Below, piece by piece: positions 31,963 to 40,574 of a stretch of DNA of 64,000 nucleotides. The position numbers were made by a program, and so were the translations under genes. The notes under the pieces are model-generated. The model searched no databases. It was not told the origin of the DNA and saw nothing but the letters and a program-made list of their open reading frames with translations. This stretch comes from SZAS-79 sp965279075 (GTDB taxonomy: Bacteria; Pseudomonadota; Gammaproteobacteria; Burkholderiales; SG8-39): contig CBDIHI010000007.1 of the NCBI GenBank assembly GCA_965279075.1, positions 124,001 to 188,000 on the forward strand. Direction: 5' to 3'. Numbering within the stretch: position 1 is the stretch's first letter; every line of letters starts with the position of its first letter.

Positions 31963-33390
31963 TCAGGCTGCTGCTGCGCCTTCCGCTGAGCGCAAGTGGA
32001 CGCCCTGTTTTACGAGCGCCTGCTGCAACTCGCGCACGTCGATAGCGCGCGGCGCGAGTCCGCGGTTCGCGGCAACCGCTGCGGCGGTCCCCGCAGCCTG
32101 CCCGGTCACCCAGCACTGCGGGATCTCGCGCAGGAACGAATGCGAAGTCGGGTCGCAGGAGATGTGACGCCCGCAGGCGAGCAGCCCGTCGAGCGATTCC
32201 GGGACGAGGCTGCCATAGGGAATCGAGATCGCAGGAAACTTGGGCGACAGGCACGGCGAGACGCCGATTTCGTCAGCGTGGACGCGGCCCGTGGGCCATT
32301 GCGTGCGCTCGACGCGGGACACGCCCGCCAGGCGGCGTGCGTGTCGCACGCCGAGTTGCGGTGCGCCGTAGAGCAGGTGAGCCTGCTCGAATCCGGGTGC
32401 GTGCGCGCGATAGAAATCGAGGTGCTGCGCCATCAGTTCCCGCGAGCGGACTTCCACTTCGGTCAGGTCGTCGACGTCGAGCGCCGAGAATCCCGACTGG
32501 CGCGGGCCCATGTAGAGCGCGATGTCGTTACGCCAGGATACGAAGGGTTTTTCGAAAAAACGCAGCCGCTCGCGGCCGAGCTGCATGAACTGCGCGAACT
32601 GTTCCGGCCGGGCGGCCTTGAATTCGATCCAGCGCGTCATGTCGACGCCGCCGAACAGCCAGGATGTGTTCATGCAGTGGTGGATGTCCGACTCCTCGAT
32701 GTCGGTTTCGCTGCGCGCGCCCGCCATCGCATGCAGGTCGCCGTCGCCGGTGGCGTCCACGACGACCTTCGCCCTGACGGCCTGGCGTCCCGACTTGCTC
32801 TCGAAGATCGCGCCGCGGACCGCGCCGTCCTCGACGAGCGGCGCCGCGATCCATGCGTGGTGGACGAGATGGACTTTCCTCTCGAGCAGCAATTGCTGGG
32901 ACAGCAGCTTGAGCCGCTCGGGATCGATGGTCGGCGACCACGTGACCACGCCGTGGAACGCGCTTGTCCTGTGCGACCAGTAGGCCGCGCGTGCCGGGTC
33001 GCGCGAACCCCATTCCTCCCGGCCGGGACCGGCGACCGCGTCCCCGGGCAGCCGCTCGAAGACTTCGTCCGCGAACCCGCGGATCACGAGGCTCCCGTCC
33101 CAGTCGGTCATGCGGTCGATCCAGATCACGAGGCCGCCCGTCGACAGGCCGCCCAGGTGGTTGTAGCGCTCAAGCAGCACCACGTCGGCTCCCATGCGCG
33201 CGGCCGCGGCCGCGGCCGCCGTGCCGGCCGGCCCGCCGCCGGCCACCAGCACGTCGCATTCGCGGTATACGGGGATGTCACGTGCGGCCTCGCGCACGGT
33301 CCCGAGGTCGGGCCGCCGGCGCGCGCCGCCTTCCCTGCCCCGGAACATGTCCGACACGAAGAACTGCTCGTCGGGATTCTTCGTTGCCAT
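31963..33390 (-). CDS. FAD-dependent oxidoreductase, unknown substrate
   Basis: 475 residues. The FAD-binding Rossmann motif is VLVAGGGPAGTAAAAAAARM (residues about 47-66) followed by the acidic V-L-L-E-R; a second dinucleotide contact, VVVDATGDGDLHAMAGA, is in the middle, and a C-terminal LLACGRHISCDPTSHSFLRE closes the flavin site. This is the FAD_oxidored (PF12831-type) family, often found in catabolic clusters. No signal peptide. Substrate unknown. It is transcribed towards rpfF but separated by a hairpin, and divergent from the gamma-glutamyltransferase-family gene, 145 bp away. Confidence 0.83.
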   Translation of the reverse strand: MATKNPDEQFFVSDMFRGREGGARRRPDLGTVREAARDIPVYRECDVLVAGGGPAGTAAAAAAARMGADVVLLERYNHLGGLSTGGLVIWIDRMTDWDGSLVIRGFADEVFERLPGDAVAGPGREEWGSRDPARAAYWSHRTSAFHGVVTWSPTIDPERLKLLSQQLLLERKVHLVHHAWIAAPLVEDGAVRGAIFESKSGRQAVRAKVVVDATGDGDLHAMAGARSETDIEESDIHHCMNTSWLFGGVDMTRWIEFKAARPEQFAQFMQLGRERLRFFEKPFVSWRNDIALYMGPRQSGFSALDVDDLTEVEVRSRELMAQHLDFYRAHAPGFEQAHLLYGAPQLGVRHARRLAGVSRVERTQWPTGRVHADEIGVSPCLSPKFPAISIPYGSLVPESLDGLLACGRHISCDPTSHSFLREIPQCWVTGQAAGTAAAVAANRGLAPRAIDVRELQQALVKQGVHLRSAEGAAAA

Positions 33391-33535
33391 GCCTGCCTCC
33401 GCGCTTGTAGGGTCACTGCTCCGGGGGCTCGCCCCGGCCGACCGATTCTAGACCAGCGACCTTGCGCACACCCGGCCAAACGCGGAACATCCTGCTTTGC
33501 GAAACATCCGCGCGATCGCGCCTGTCGGGACCCCC

Positions 33536-35137
33536 ATGATCAATACCAGCTATGCGCGGCGCGGCATCGCCGTAGCCTCCCATTCGCTCGCCGCACAATC
33601 GGCGTCGGGCGTGCTCCGCGAAGGCGGCAATGCGATCGAGGCGATGGTCGCCGCGGCGGCGACCATCGCGGTGGTGTACCCGCACATGACTGGCATCGGG
33701 GGAGACGCGTTCTGGCTCATCGCGACGCCCGGCGCGGACCCCGTGGCGATCGACGCCTGCGGGCCCGCTGCGGCGGCGGCCTCCATCGCGTACTACGCCG
33801 GCCAGGGGCTGAAGGCCATCCCCCCGCGCGGCCCGCTGGCTGCGAACACGGTGGCGGGCACGATCGCTGGTTGGGACTGCGCGCTGGCCTACTCGAAGGA
33901 GAAGTTCGGCGGCCGCTTGCCGCTTTCGCGCCTGCTGGCCGACGCCATCTATTACGCCGGCAGCGGCGTGCCGGTCACCGTCAGCCAGGAACTCAATACC
34001 GCCGGCAAGCGCGCCGAACTCGAAAATCTACCGGGATTCGCCGAGCGCTTCATGCCGGGCGGCAGGGTGCCGGTGCGGGGTTCGCTGTTCGCCCAGAAGT
34101 CGCTGGCGGCGACGATGCAACGGCTGGCGGACGCGGGCCTCGCGGACTTCTACCGCGGCGACGTGGCACGCTCGATGGCGAAGGACCTGGCTGCGGCGGG
34201 CAGCCCCCTCACGCTCGCCGACCTCGAAGGTTATGCGGCCAGGGTCGTGGTGCCGCTGAAGCTGGCGCACTCCACCGGCACGCTGTACAACATGACGCCG
34301 CCGACGCAGGGCGTCATCTCGCTCGCGATCCTAGGCATCCTGGACCGGCTGGGCCTGGCGAAGCTCGAGCCTGACAGCGCCGACCACGTGCACGCCGTGG
34401 TGGAGGCGACCAAGCAGGCGTTCCTCGGCATCCGCGACAAGTACGTCACCGATCCCGCGCACATGAAGGTCGAGCCGCAATCCCTGCTCGATGACGCGGC
34501 GCTCAAGGCGCTCGCCGCCGGCATCGACCTCAAGAAGGCGAAGCCGTGGGGCGGCAAGTCCAAGCCCGGCGGGACGATCTGGATGGGCGTGATCGACGGC
34601 GAGGGCCGCGCGGTCAGCTTCATCCAGAGCATCTACCACGAGTTCGGCTCGGGCCTGGTGCTCCCCGGGACGCACGTCAACTGGCAGAACCGCGGCTGCA
34701 GCTTCTCGCTCGACGAAGCCGCGGTGAACAGCCTGCGCCCGGGAAAGAAGCCGTTCCATACGCTGAATCCGGCGCTTGCGCGCCTGCGCGACGGCCGGAC
34801 CATGGTGTACGGGACCATGGGCGGGGACGGCCAGCCGCAGACCCAGGCCGCGGTGTTCACGCGCTACGCGGTGTTCAACCAGCCGGTACAGCAGGCAGTG
34901 AGCGCGCCGCGCTGGCTGCTGGGACGGACGTGGGGCTCGGTGTCCGAAACGCTGAAGCTCGAGGCGCGGCTCGGGGCCGCGCTGATCCAGGACCTGAAAG
35001 CGCGCGGCCATGACGTTGAAGTACTGGGGGATTTCGAGGAGACGATGGGACATGCGGGCGCGCTGGTGCGCCATCCCAACGGGGCCCTCGAGGGCGGGTT
35101 CGACCCTCGCGGGGACGGGGCCGTGGCGGGATTCTGA
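33536..35137 (+). CDS. Gamma-glutamyltransferase family protein (Ntn hydrolase)
   Basis: 533 residues from the ATG at 33536; a TTG at 33497 would add 13 residues. The N-terminal large-subunit region has G-G-N-A-I-E-A and HMTGIGGDAFWL. The expected self-cleavage nucleophile is the Thr in KPGGTIWMGVIDGEGRAVS, aligned with T391 of Escherichia coli Ggt, though the following T-H-x-S is replaced by I-W-M-G. The glycine loop is M-G-G-D-G-Q-P-Q rather than P-G-G-S-R. This is the YwrD-like branch, whose substrate need not be glutathione. No signal peptide is visible, so it is probably cytoplasmic. Confidence 0.85.
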   Translation: MINTSYARRGIAVASHSLAAQSASGVLREGGNAIEAMVAAAATIAVVYPHMTGIGGDAFWLIATPGADPVAIDACGPAAAAASIAYYAGQGLKAIPPRGPLAANTVAGTIAGWDCALAYSKEKFGGRLPLSRLLADAIYYAGSGVPVTVSQELNTAGKRAELENLPGFAERFMPGGRVPVRGSLFAQKSLAATMQRLADAGLADFYRGDVARSMAKDLAAAGSPLTLADLEGYAARVVVPLKLAHSTGTLYNMTPPTQGVISLAILGILDRLGLAKLEPDSADHVHAVVEATKQAFLGIRDKYVTDPAHMKVEPQSLLDDAALKALAAGIDLKKAKPWGGKSKPGGTIWMGVIDGEGRAVSFIQSIYHEFGSGLVLPGTHVNWQNRGCSFSLDEAAVNSLRPGKKPFHTLNPALARLRDGRTMVYGTMGGDGQPQTQAAVFTRYAVFNQPVQQAVSAPRWLLGRTWGSVSETLKLEARLGAALIQDLKARGHDVEVLGDFEETMGHAGALVRHPNGALEGGFDPRGDGAVAGF

Positions 35138-35196
35138 CGGGTGGAAACTGCGCGCCACATGGGTTACAGTTTTGCCCACAAGGCGGGGGAAAAAGA

Positions 35197-35433
35197 ATGT
35201 ACGCGATAGTCTACAAATCCGATGGTTTTCCGATCTGTCGCCAGGTCGACGGCGTGTCCCCGGACCCGGTCGTGACCTGGAACACCGAAGCCGAGGCGAA
35301 AGCCTTCATCACCTCGAAGGGCGGCGAGGCGGACTTCCAGGCCGTCGCCATCGTCGACGACTCAATGGACCAGATTGCGAAGGCGATGGGCTGCCCTGTC
35401 GAGTCGCTGACTTTCGATCCCTATCCCGGCTGA
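35197..35433 (+). CDS. Small conserved-looking protein, unknown function
   Basis: 78 residues, start MYAIVYKSDGFPICRQVDG, acidic, no membrane segment. A purine-rich ribosome site (GGCGGGGGAAAAAGA) precedes the ATG, and codon positions follow the GC pattern of real genes. It lies in a 302-bp gap between the Ggt-like gene and convergent panC. Function not recognised; the alternating pattern suggests a compact alpha/beta fold. Confidence 0.6.
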   Translation: MYAIVYKSDGFPICRQVDGVSPDPVVTWNTEAEAKAFITSKGGEADFQAVAIVDDSMDQIAKAMGCPVESLTFDPYPG

Positions 35434-35439
35434 CGCCGG

Positions 35440-36264
35440 CTAGATCTCCAGGTTGTCGATGAGCCGCGTCGCGCCAAGCTTTGCGGCCCCGAGCACCACG
35501 AGCTTGCCGTCCCCGGCGACGGCATTCGCCAGGTCCGATTGCCTCCGGACCGACACGTAGTCCGGCTTCCACCCCGCTTGTCCCAGGGCCCGCATCGCGC
35601 GGGTGCCCATGGCCTCGAAATCGGTGTTCCCCGACCTGATCGCGGCGGTGATGGCTGCCAGCTCGGCGTTCAGCCGCGGGGCTTCCGCGCGCTCGGCGAC
35701 GGAAAGGTAGGTGTTGCGCGAGCTCATCGCCAGGCCGTCGGGTTCGCGGACCGTTTCGCCCGCGACGACCTCGACCGGCAGGTCCAGCTGGATCGCCATG
35801 TTGCGCACGATCATCAACTGCTGGTAGTCCTTCTTTCCGAACACCGCGACCTCGGGCTGCACGCAGTTGAGGAGCTTCAGCACGACGGTGGCCACGCCAT
35901 GGAAAAAGCGCGGCCGGAACTCGCCCTCGAGGTCGTTCGCGATCGGCGGCGGCTCGACGATGTAGGCCTGCGGCTGCGGGTAGAGCACGCCCTCGTCCGG
36001 GGCGAACAGCAGTTCCACGCCTTCCGACCGGAGCTTGTCGCAGTCGGCATCGAAAGTGCGCGGGTAGCTGTCGAAGTCCTCGGCGGGGGCGAACTGCAGG
36101 CGGTTGACGAAGATGCTCGCCGCAACGTGCCGCGCGCGGCTGCGCGCAAGGCGCACCAGCGAGACGTGACCCGCGTGGAGGTTGCCCATCGTGGGCACGA
36201 ACGCGAGCCCGTCCAGCGCCTTGCGGGCGCTGCGCAGCGCGGAGATCGTGCGGACGATCTCCAT
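35440..36264 (-). CDS. panC: Pantoate-beta-alanine ligase
   Basis: 274 residues. Makes pantothenate from pantoate, beta-alanine and ATP. Nucleotidyltransferase motifs: P-T-M-G-N-L-H-A-G-H near residue 25, N-R-L-Q-F-A-P, FGKKDYQQLMIVRNMA, and M-S-S-R-N-T-Y-L. The ATG overlaps the panB stop by one base (TGATG), so translation is probably coupled. The long upstream open frame is only a shadow within panB. Last gene of the minus-strand run from perM. Confidence 0.95.
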   Translation of the reverse strand: MEIVRTISALRSARKALDGLAFVPTMGNLHAGHVSLVRLARSRARHVAASIFVNRLQFAPAEDFDSYPRTFDADCDKLRSEGVELLFAPDEGVLYPQPQAYIVEPPPIANDLEGEFRPRFFHGVATVVLKLLNCVQPEVAVFGKKDYQQLMIVRNMAIQLDLPVEVVAGETVREPDGLAMSSRNTYLSVAERAEAPRLNAELAAITAAIRSGNTDFEAMGTRAMRALGQAGWKPDYVSVRRQSDLANAVAGDGKLVVLGAAKLGATRLIDNLEI

Positions 36265-37055
36265 CAGTAGCAGTTCTCCGGCCCGGGAAAGGAGCCGTCC
36301 TTGACCGCCGCGACGTACCCGGCGACCGCCGCGGCCACGCTGTCGGCGCCCTGCATGAAGTTGCGCGCGAACTTCGGTTCGTAGCCCGACACGCCGAGCA
36401 TGTCGTGCATCACCAGCACCTGGCCGGAGCATTGCGGCCCGGCGCCGATCCCGATGGTCGGGACGGGCAGCGAGGCCGTGATCTCGCCTGCGACCGCGGC
36501 GGGAATCGCCTCGAGCACCACCATGCTGGCGCCGGCTTCGGCGAGCGACCTCGCATCGGCGGCGATGCGCCGGGCGCCGGCCTCGTCCCGTCCCTGCACG
36601 CGAAACCCGCCGAGCGCGTGCACGGACTGCGGCACCAGCCCCACGTGGCCGCACACGGGTACGCCCCGCTCGACCAGGAAGCGGACGGTCTCGGCCATGG
36701 TCGTGCCGCCTTCGAGCTTCACCATCTGCGCGCCCGCCGCCATCAGGCGTGCGGAGCTGCGCATCGCCTGCTCGCGGCTCTCCTGGTAGCTGCCGAAGGG
36801 CAGGTCGCCGAGGATGAACGCGCGCTGCGTGCCGCGCACCACGCACTCGACGTGGTAGGCGATGTCCTCGAGCGTCACCGCGAGCGTCGAGTCGCGCCCC
36901 TGGACCACCATGCCGAGCGAATCGCCGACGAGGAGCGTTTCCACGCCGGCGGCATCCAGCACCCGCGCGAAGCTCGCGTCGTAGGCGGTCAACATCGTGA
37001 TTCTCGAGCCTTCGGCATGCACGCGCCCGAGGTCGCGCAGGGTCAGTCTGGCCAT
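36264..37055 (-). CDS. panB: 3-methyl-2-oxobutanoate hydroxymethyltransferase
   Basis: 263 residues, first step of pantothenate synthesis: transfers a hydroxymethyl group from methylene-THF to alpha-ketoisovalerate. Characteristic parts: MLTAYDASFARVLDAAGVE, VGDSLGMVVQG (metal-binding), V-K-L-E-G-G, HVGLVPQSVHALGGFRVQG and TIGIGAGPQCSGQVLVMHD. Coupled to panC; 19 bp behind the kinase gene. Confidence 0.95.
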   Translation of the reverse strand: MARLTLRDLGRVHAEGSRITMLTAYDASFARVLDAAGVETLLVGDSLGMVVQGRDSTLAVTLEDIAYHVECVVRGTQRAFILGDLPFGSYQESREQAMRSSARLMAAGAQMVKLEGGTTMAETVRFLVERGVPVCGHVGLVPQSVHALGGFRVQGRDEAGARRIAADARSLAEAGASMVVLEAIPAAVAGEITASLPVPTIGIGAGPQCSGQVLVMHDMLGVSGYEPKFARNFMQGADSVAAAVAGYVAAVKDGSFPGPENCY

Positions 37056-37074
37056 GGGAGTCGTCCCTCCTTGT

Positions 37075-37710
37075 TCAGCCGCCGCTGTTGAAGAATTCGC
37101 GACGGCTGCGCATTGTAGCGATGCGGTGCAGCAGCAGGTCGAGGTCCGCTTCGCGCTCGACGAAATTCAGGTTCTCGGAATTCACGATCAGCACCGGTGC
37201 GGCCGTGTAGTGGTAGAAAAAGCGGGTGTAGGTCTCGGCGAGCAGCGCGAGGTAGTCCTCGCCCACCTCCCTCTCGTATGCGACCCCGCGCCGGCGGACG
37301 CGCTCGACGAGCGTGTCGGGCTGGGCCTGCAGGTAGACCACGAGGTCGGGCAGCGGCGAGCGCGGCTTCAGGGTCTCGAAGATGCGGTCGTACAGGGCGA
37401 GTTCGTCGCCTGACAGCGTGATGCGTGCGAACAGCGGGTCCTTGTCGAGCAGGAAATCCGACACCGTGACCCGGCTGAACAGGTCCGTCTGCGCGAGCGG
37501 CTCGAGCTGCTTGGCGCGCTGGAACAGGAAGAACAACTGGGTGGGCAGCGCGAAACGCGCCATGTCCTCGTAGAAGCGCGGCAGGAACGGGTTGTCCATC
37601 GGCTGCTCGAGCAACAGCCCCGCCGACAGCCGGCCCGCGAGCTTCCTCGCGAGGCTTGTCTTGCCGACGCCGATCGGCCCCTCGACGACGATGTACCTGA
37701 GGTTATCCAC
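37075..37710 (-). CDS. Deoxynucleoside kinase family protein
   Basis: 211 residues. Walker A loop GPIGVGKTS at 11-19, the E-x-P motif (LLEQPMDNPFLPRFYEDM), a DRS-like segment (S-D-F-L-L-D-K-D-P), and the lid R-V-R-R-R-G. This matches bacterial dGK/dAK-type deoxynucleoside kinases that phosphorylate deoxyguanosine or deoxyadenosine for salvage. Its place between folK and panB is common in betaproteobacteria. Its first codons overlap the DUF486 gene by 8 bp. Confidence 0.88.
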   Translation of the reverse strand: MDNLRYIVVEGPIGVGKTSLARKLAGRLSAGLLLEQPMDNPFLPRFYEDMARFALPTQLFFLFQRAKQLEPLAQTDLFSRVTVSDFLLDKDPLFARITLSGDELALYDRIFETLKPRSPLPDLVVYLQAQPDTLVERVRRRGVAYEREVGEDYLALLAETYTRFFYHYTAAPVLIVNSENLNFVEREADLDLLLHRIATMRSRREFFNSGG

Positions 37711-38050
37711 GGAAGATGAAGTAGACCGCGCCGAGGATGCAGAGGGCCGCCCACAGGTAGTCCCATTTCAGCGGCTGCTGCATGTAGAAGTAGGCGAAAG
37801 GCACGAACACGGCCAGCGTCACGACCTCCTGCAGGATCTTCAGCTGCCCGAGGGACATCGTCGTGTAGCCCAGTCGGTTGGCCGGCACCTGGATCAGGTA
37901 CTCGAACAGCGCGATCCCCCACGAGGCGAGCGCCGCGACGTACCAGGGCTTGGCCGACAGGTCCTTGAGGTGCGCGTACCAGGCGAAGGTCATGAACACG
38001 TTCGACGCGGCCAGCATCAGGGCCGTCAGCGCGATGGTCTGGGCCTGCAT
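37703..38050 (-). CDS. DUF486 / DMT-like small membrane protein
   Basis: 115 residues with four predicted membrane helices and no large loops, like half of an EamA transporter. Recognisable family text: SNVFMTFAWYAHLKDL, FEYLIQVPANRLGY and L-K-I-L-Q-E-V. This is the DUF486 family, a small relative of the drug/metabolite transporter superfamily, probably dimeric. Substrate unknown. Starts directly after the folK stop and overlaps the kinase gene. Confidence 0.88.
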   Translation of the reverse strand: MQAQTIALTALMLAASNVFMTFAWYAHLKDLSAKPWYVAALASWGIALFEYLIQVPANRLGYTTMSLGQLKILQEVVTLAVFVPFAYFYMQQPLKWDYLWAALCILGAVYFIFRG

Positions 38051-38533
38051 TCAGGCGATCCTCTCGCAGGGCTGGCCGGCGACCGCGGCGAGGAGGTCCA
38101 CCGCCGCGCCGCGCCCCGGGATCCGGGCGTGGGGATCGATCTCCAGCAGGGGCTTCAGCACGAACGCCCGCTCGTGCATGCGGGGGTGCGGCAGCGTGAG
38201 CCGCGGTGTGTCGCGCACCTCGTCGCCGTACGCGAGCAGGTCGAGGTCGAGCGTACGCGGCGCGTTCGCGAAACTGCGTGCGCGGCCGTGGGCCGTCTCG
38301 ACCTTCTGCAGTTCGTCGAGCAGTTCGTCGGCCGTCAGTTCACTCTCCACGCAAGCCACGGCGTTCACGAATTCGGGCTGGTCCGCGTATCCGACCGGTG
38401 CGGAGCGCCACAGGGAAGACCGGGCCACGAGCGCGCTGCGCGGCAGGCGCGCCAGTTCGTCGAACGCACGCCGTACCTGCCCGCGCGGGTCGTCCAGGTT
38501 GGCGCCGAGGCCGATGAAGGCGCTGACTTTCAA
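38051..38533 (-). CDS. folK: 6-hydroxymethyl-7,8-dihydropterin pyrophosphokinase (HPPK)
   Basis: 160 residues from a TTG start, the only start that fits before KVSAFIGLGANLDDPRGQV. HPPK marks: G-L-G-A-N-L, the W-R-S-A-P-V-G loop, QPEFVNAVACVES, and the signature RTLDLDLLAYGDEV with LPHPRMHERAFVLKPL. It passes pyrophosphate from ATP to the pterin in folate synthesis. It follows pcnB by 7 bp, the same linkage as in Escherichia coli. Confidence 0.94.
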   Translation of the reverse strand: MKVSAFIGLGANLDDPRGQVRRAFDELARLPRSALVARSSLWRSAPVGYADQPEFVNAVACVESELTADELLDELQKVETAHGRARSFANAPRTLDLDLLAYGDEVRDTPRLTLPHPRMHERAFVLKPLLEIDPHARIPGRGAAVDLLAAVAGQPCERIA

Positions 38534-38540
38534 GCCGGCC

Positions 38541-39887
38541 TCAGCCCGTCGGGTCCGCCGCGCTGTCGCTTGAAGGACCCTGCGAGCCGTCGGCGGGCTT
38601 TTTGCGCCGGCGCCGGCGCCGCGGCTTGGGACCCGCGTCCGCGGTGAGCATGGCCTGGCGGGTCTCGTCGTCGGCGAACTGGAAAGACCGCCACCAGATC
38701 TCCAGTTCCTCCGGCACCTCGCCGCTCGCGGCGCGCAGCGCGAGGAAATCGTAGGCCATGCGAAACCGCGGGGATTCAATCAGCCTGAAGGGGCGCTGCC
38801 CGGAGCGCTGCTCGAACCGCGGCTGCATGGTCCACACTTCGCGCATTGTTGCGGTGAGCTTGCGGGTGATGGCCAGCTTCTCGCACTGGGTCTCGAGCAC
38901 CTCGTCCATCGCCGCTTCGAGGGCGAGGGCGGGCCGCTCGCCCTTCTTCTCGCGCGCCTTGGAAGCCGCCAGCACTTCGTGCCAGAGCAGCGCGGCGAAC
39001 AGGAATGCGGGCGACACGGAACGCTCTGTCTTGATCCGCTCGTCGGTCTGGGCGAGGGCCAGCGTGACGAACCGCTCGCCGAGGGGCTGGTCGAGGATCA
39101 CGTCGAGCAGCGGCAGCAGGCCCTGCGAGAGCCCTTCGTCGCGCAGCCGCCGCACGCATGCGCTGGCGTGGCCCGACAGTAGGAGCTTCAGCATTTCGTC
39201 GAACAGGCGGGCGGGCGGCACGTTGCCGATCAGCGGAGCCATCTTCTTGATCGGCGCGCGGGAACCCGACTCGATGGACAGCCCTAGCTTCGCGGCGAGC
39301 CGCACCGCGCGCAGCATCCGGACCGGGTCCTCGCGGTAGCGGACGGCGGGGTCGCCGATCACGCGCATCGTGCGCTTCTTGAGGTCGGCGAGGCCCTCGT
39401 GGTAGTCGATCACTTCCTCGGTGGCGGGGTCGTAGTACAGCGCATTCACCGAGAAGTCGCGGCGCAGCGCGTCCTCTTCCTGCGTGCCGAACACGTTGTC
39501 GCGCAGCACGCGGCCGTGTTCGTCCTTCTGCGCATCGGCCGACTCGGCGGCCCGGAAAGTCGAGACCTCGACCGTCTCCTGGCCGATGATGACGTGCACG
39601 ATCCGGAAGCGCCGCCCGATCAGCAGCGCGCGGCGGAACAGCGGCTTCACCTCTTCAGGGCGGGCGTCCGTCGCCACGTCGTAGTCCTTGGGGGTGGCGC
39701 CCAGCAGGAGGTCGCGCACGGCACCCCCGACAACGTAGGCGGAGAACCCCGCCTCCTGCAGGCCGTTGCACACCTTGAGCGCGGCCGGGCTGATCCGGTT
39801 GCGCTCGATGCCGTGCTTGGCGCGCGGGACGCGCTGCGGGCCGGCGGCCTTGAGCCCCAGCACCTTGCGAATGAACTTCTTGATCAT
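38541..39887 (-). CDS. pcnB: Poly(A) polymerase I
   Basis: 448 residues of the class II nucleotidyltransferase family. Head domain: AYVVGGAVRDLLLGATPKDY then D-V-A-T, with the catalytic D-x-D; R-R-F-R-I-V-H-V; then R-R-D-F-S-V-N-A-L-Y-Y-D and the G-D-P-x-x-R-Y-x-E-D-P-V-R-M-L-R motif. The C-terminal tail is rich in R and K (PRRRRRRKK), typical of PcnB as opposed to CCA-adding enzymes. Adds 3' poly(A) tails that promote RNA decay. Lies 12 bp after the HAD gene stop. Confidence 0.93.
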   Translation of the reverse strand: MIKKFIRKVLGLKAAGPQRVPRAKHGIERNRISPAALKVCNGLQEAGFSAYVVGGAVRDLLLGATPKDYDVATDARPEEVKPLFRRALLIGRRFRIVHVIIGQETVEVSTFRAAESADAQKDEHGRVLRDNVFGTQEEDALRRDFSVNALYYDPATEEVIDYHEGLADLKKRTMRVIGDPAVRYREDPVRMLRAVRLAAKLGLSIESGSRAPIKKMAPLIGNVPPARLFDEMLKLLLSGHASACVRRLRDEGLSQGLLPLLDVILDQPLGERFVTLALAQTDERIKTERSVSPAFLFAALLWHEVLAASKAREKKGERPALALEAAMDEVLETQCEKLAITRKLTATMREVWTMQPRFEQRSGQRPFRLIESPRFRMAYDFLALRAASGEVPEELEIWWRSFQFADDETRQAMLTADAGPKPRRRRRRKKPADGSQGPSSDSAADPTG

Positions 39888-39899
39888 GCCTCCAGGATC

Positions 39900-40574
39900 T
39901 TATCTCAGCGATATCACCGGCCAGCCGCGGCGGGCCGCCTCGGCGGCCAGCGTCGCGTCGGGGTCGACGGCCACCGGCTGTTTTACCAGAGAAAGCAGCG
40001 GCAGGTCGTTTTGCGAGTCGCTGTAGAACGTGCTACGCGAAAATCCCTCGAGCGGGCTGCCCAGCGACACCAGCCAGGCCCGGACCCGCTCGATCTTGCC
40101 CTCCCGGAAGCACGGGGTGCCCGCCACCCGCCCGGTGAACCGTCCCCCGGACTGCTCCGGCTCGGTGGCGACCAGGTGCGGGATGCCGAATTCGCGGGCG
40201 ATCGGCGCCGTCACGAAGCTGTTCGTCGCCGTGACCACGGCGCACAGGTCGCCCGCATCGAGGTGCCGGCGGACGAGGTCCACGGCCTGCGCCCCGATCA
40301 TCGGGCGGATGCGGGCCTGCATGAAGTCGGCGTGCCAGCGCGCGAGGTCCTCGGGCGTGTGCTTCGCCAGCGGGCCGAGGGCGAACTGCAGGTACTCGTG
40401 GATGTCGAGGGTGCCGGCCTTGTACTGCTCGAAGAAGGCGTCGTTCTGCGCCTCGTACTCGTCGCGGTCGAGCACGCCCCGGTCGATCAGGAATTGGCCC
40501 CACTCGTAGTCGCTGTCGCCCGCAAGCAGCGTGTTGTCGAGGTCGAACAGCGCGAGTTGCCCGGCCCCGCTCAT
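39900..40574 (-). CDS. HAD-superfamily hydrolase, subfamily IB (SerB-like)
   Basis: 224 residues. Motif I is D11-L-D13-N-T (ALFDLDNTLLAGD), motif II is V-V-T-A-T-N in the centre, motif III the lysine in F-R-E-G-K-I-E-R, and motif IV is Y-S-D-S-Q-N-D-L-P-L-L. The helical cap between motifs I and II is of the C1 type, as in phosphoserine phosphatase and CicA-like proteins. The true phosphate ester is not known. Its start codon overlaps the hda stop (ATGA). Confidence 0.87.
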   Translation of the reverse strand: MSGAGQLALFDLDNTLLAGDSDYEWGQFLIDRGVLDRDEYEAQNDAFFEQYKAGTLDIHEYLQFALGPLAKHTPEDLARWHADFMQARIRPMIGAQAVDLVRRHLDAGDLCAVVTATNSFVTAPIAREFGIPHLVATEPEQSGGRFTGRVAGTPCFREGKIERVRAWLVSLGSPLEGFSRSTFYSDSQNDLPLLSLVKQPVAVDPDATLAAEAARRGWPVISLR

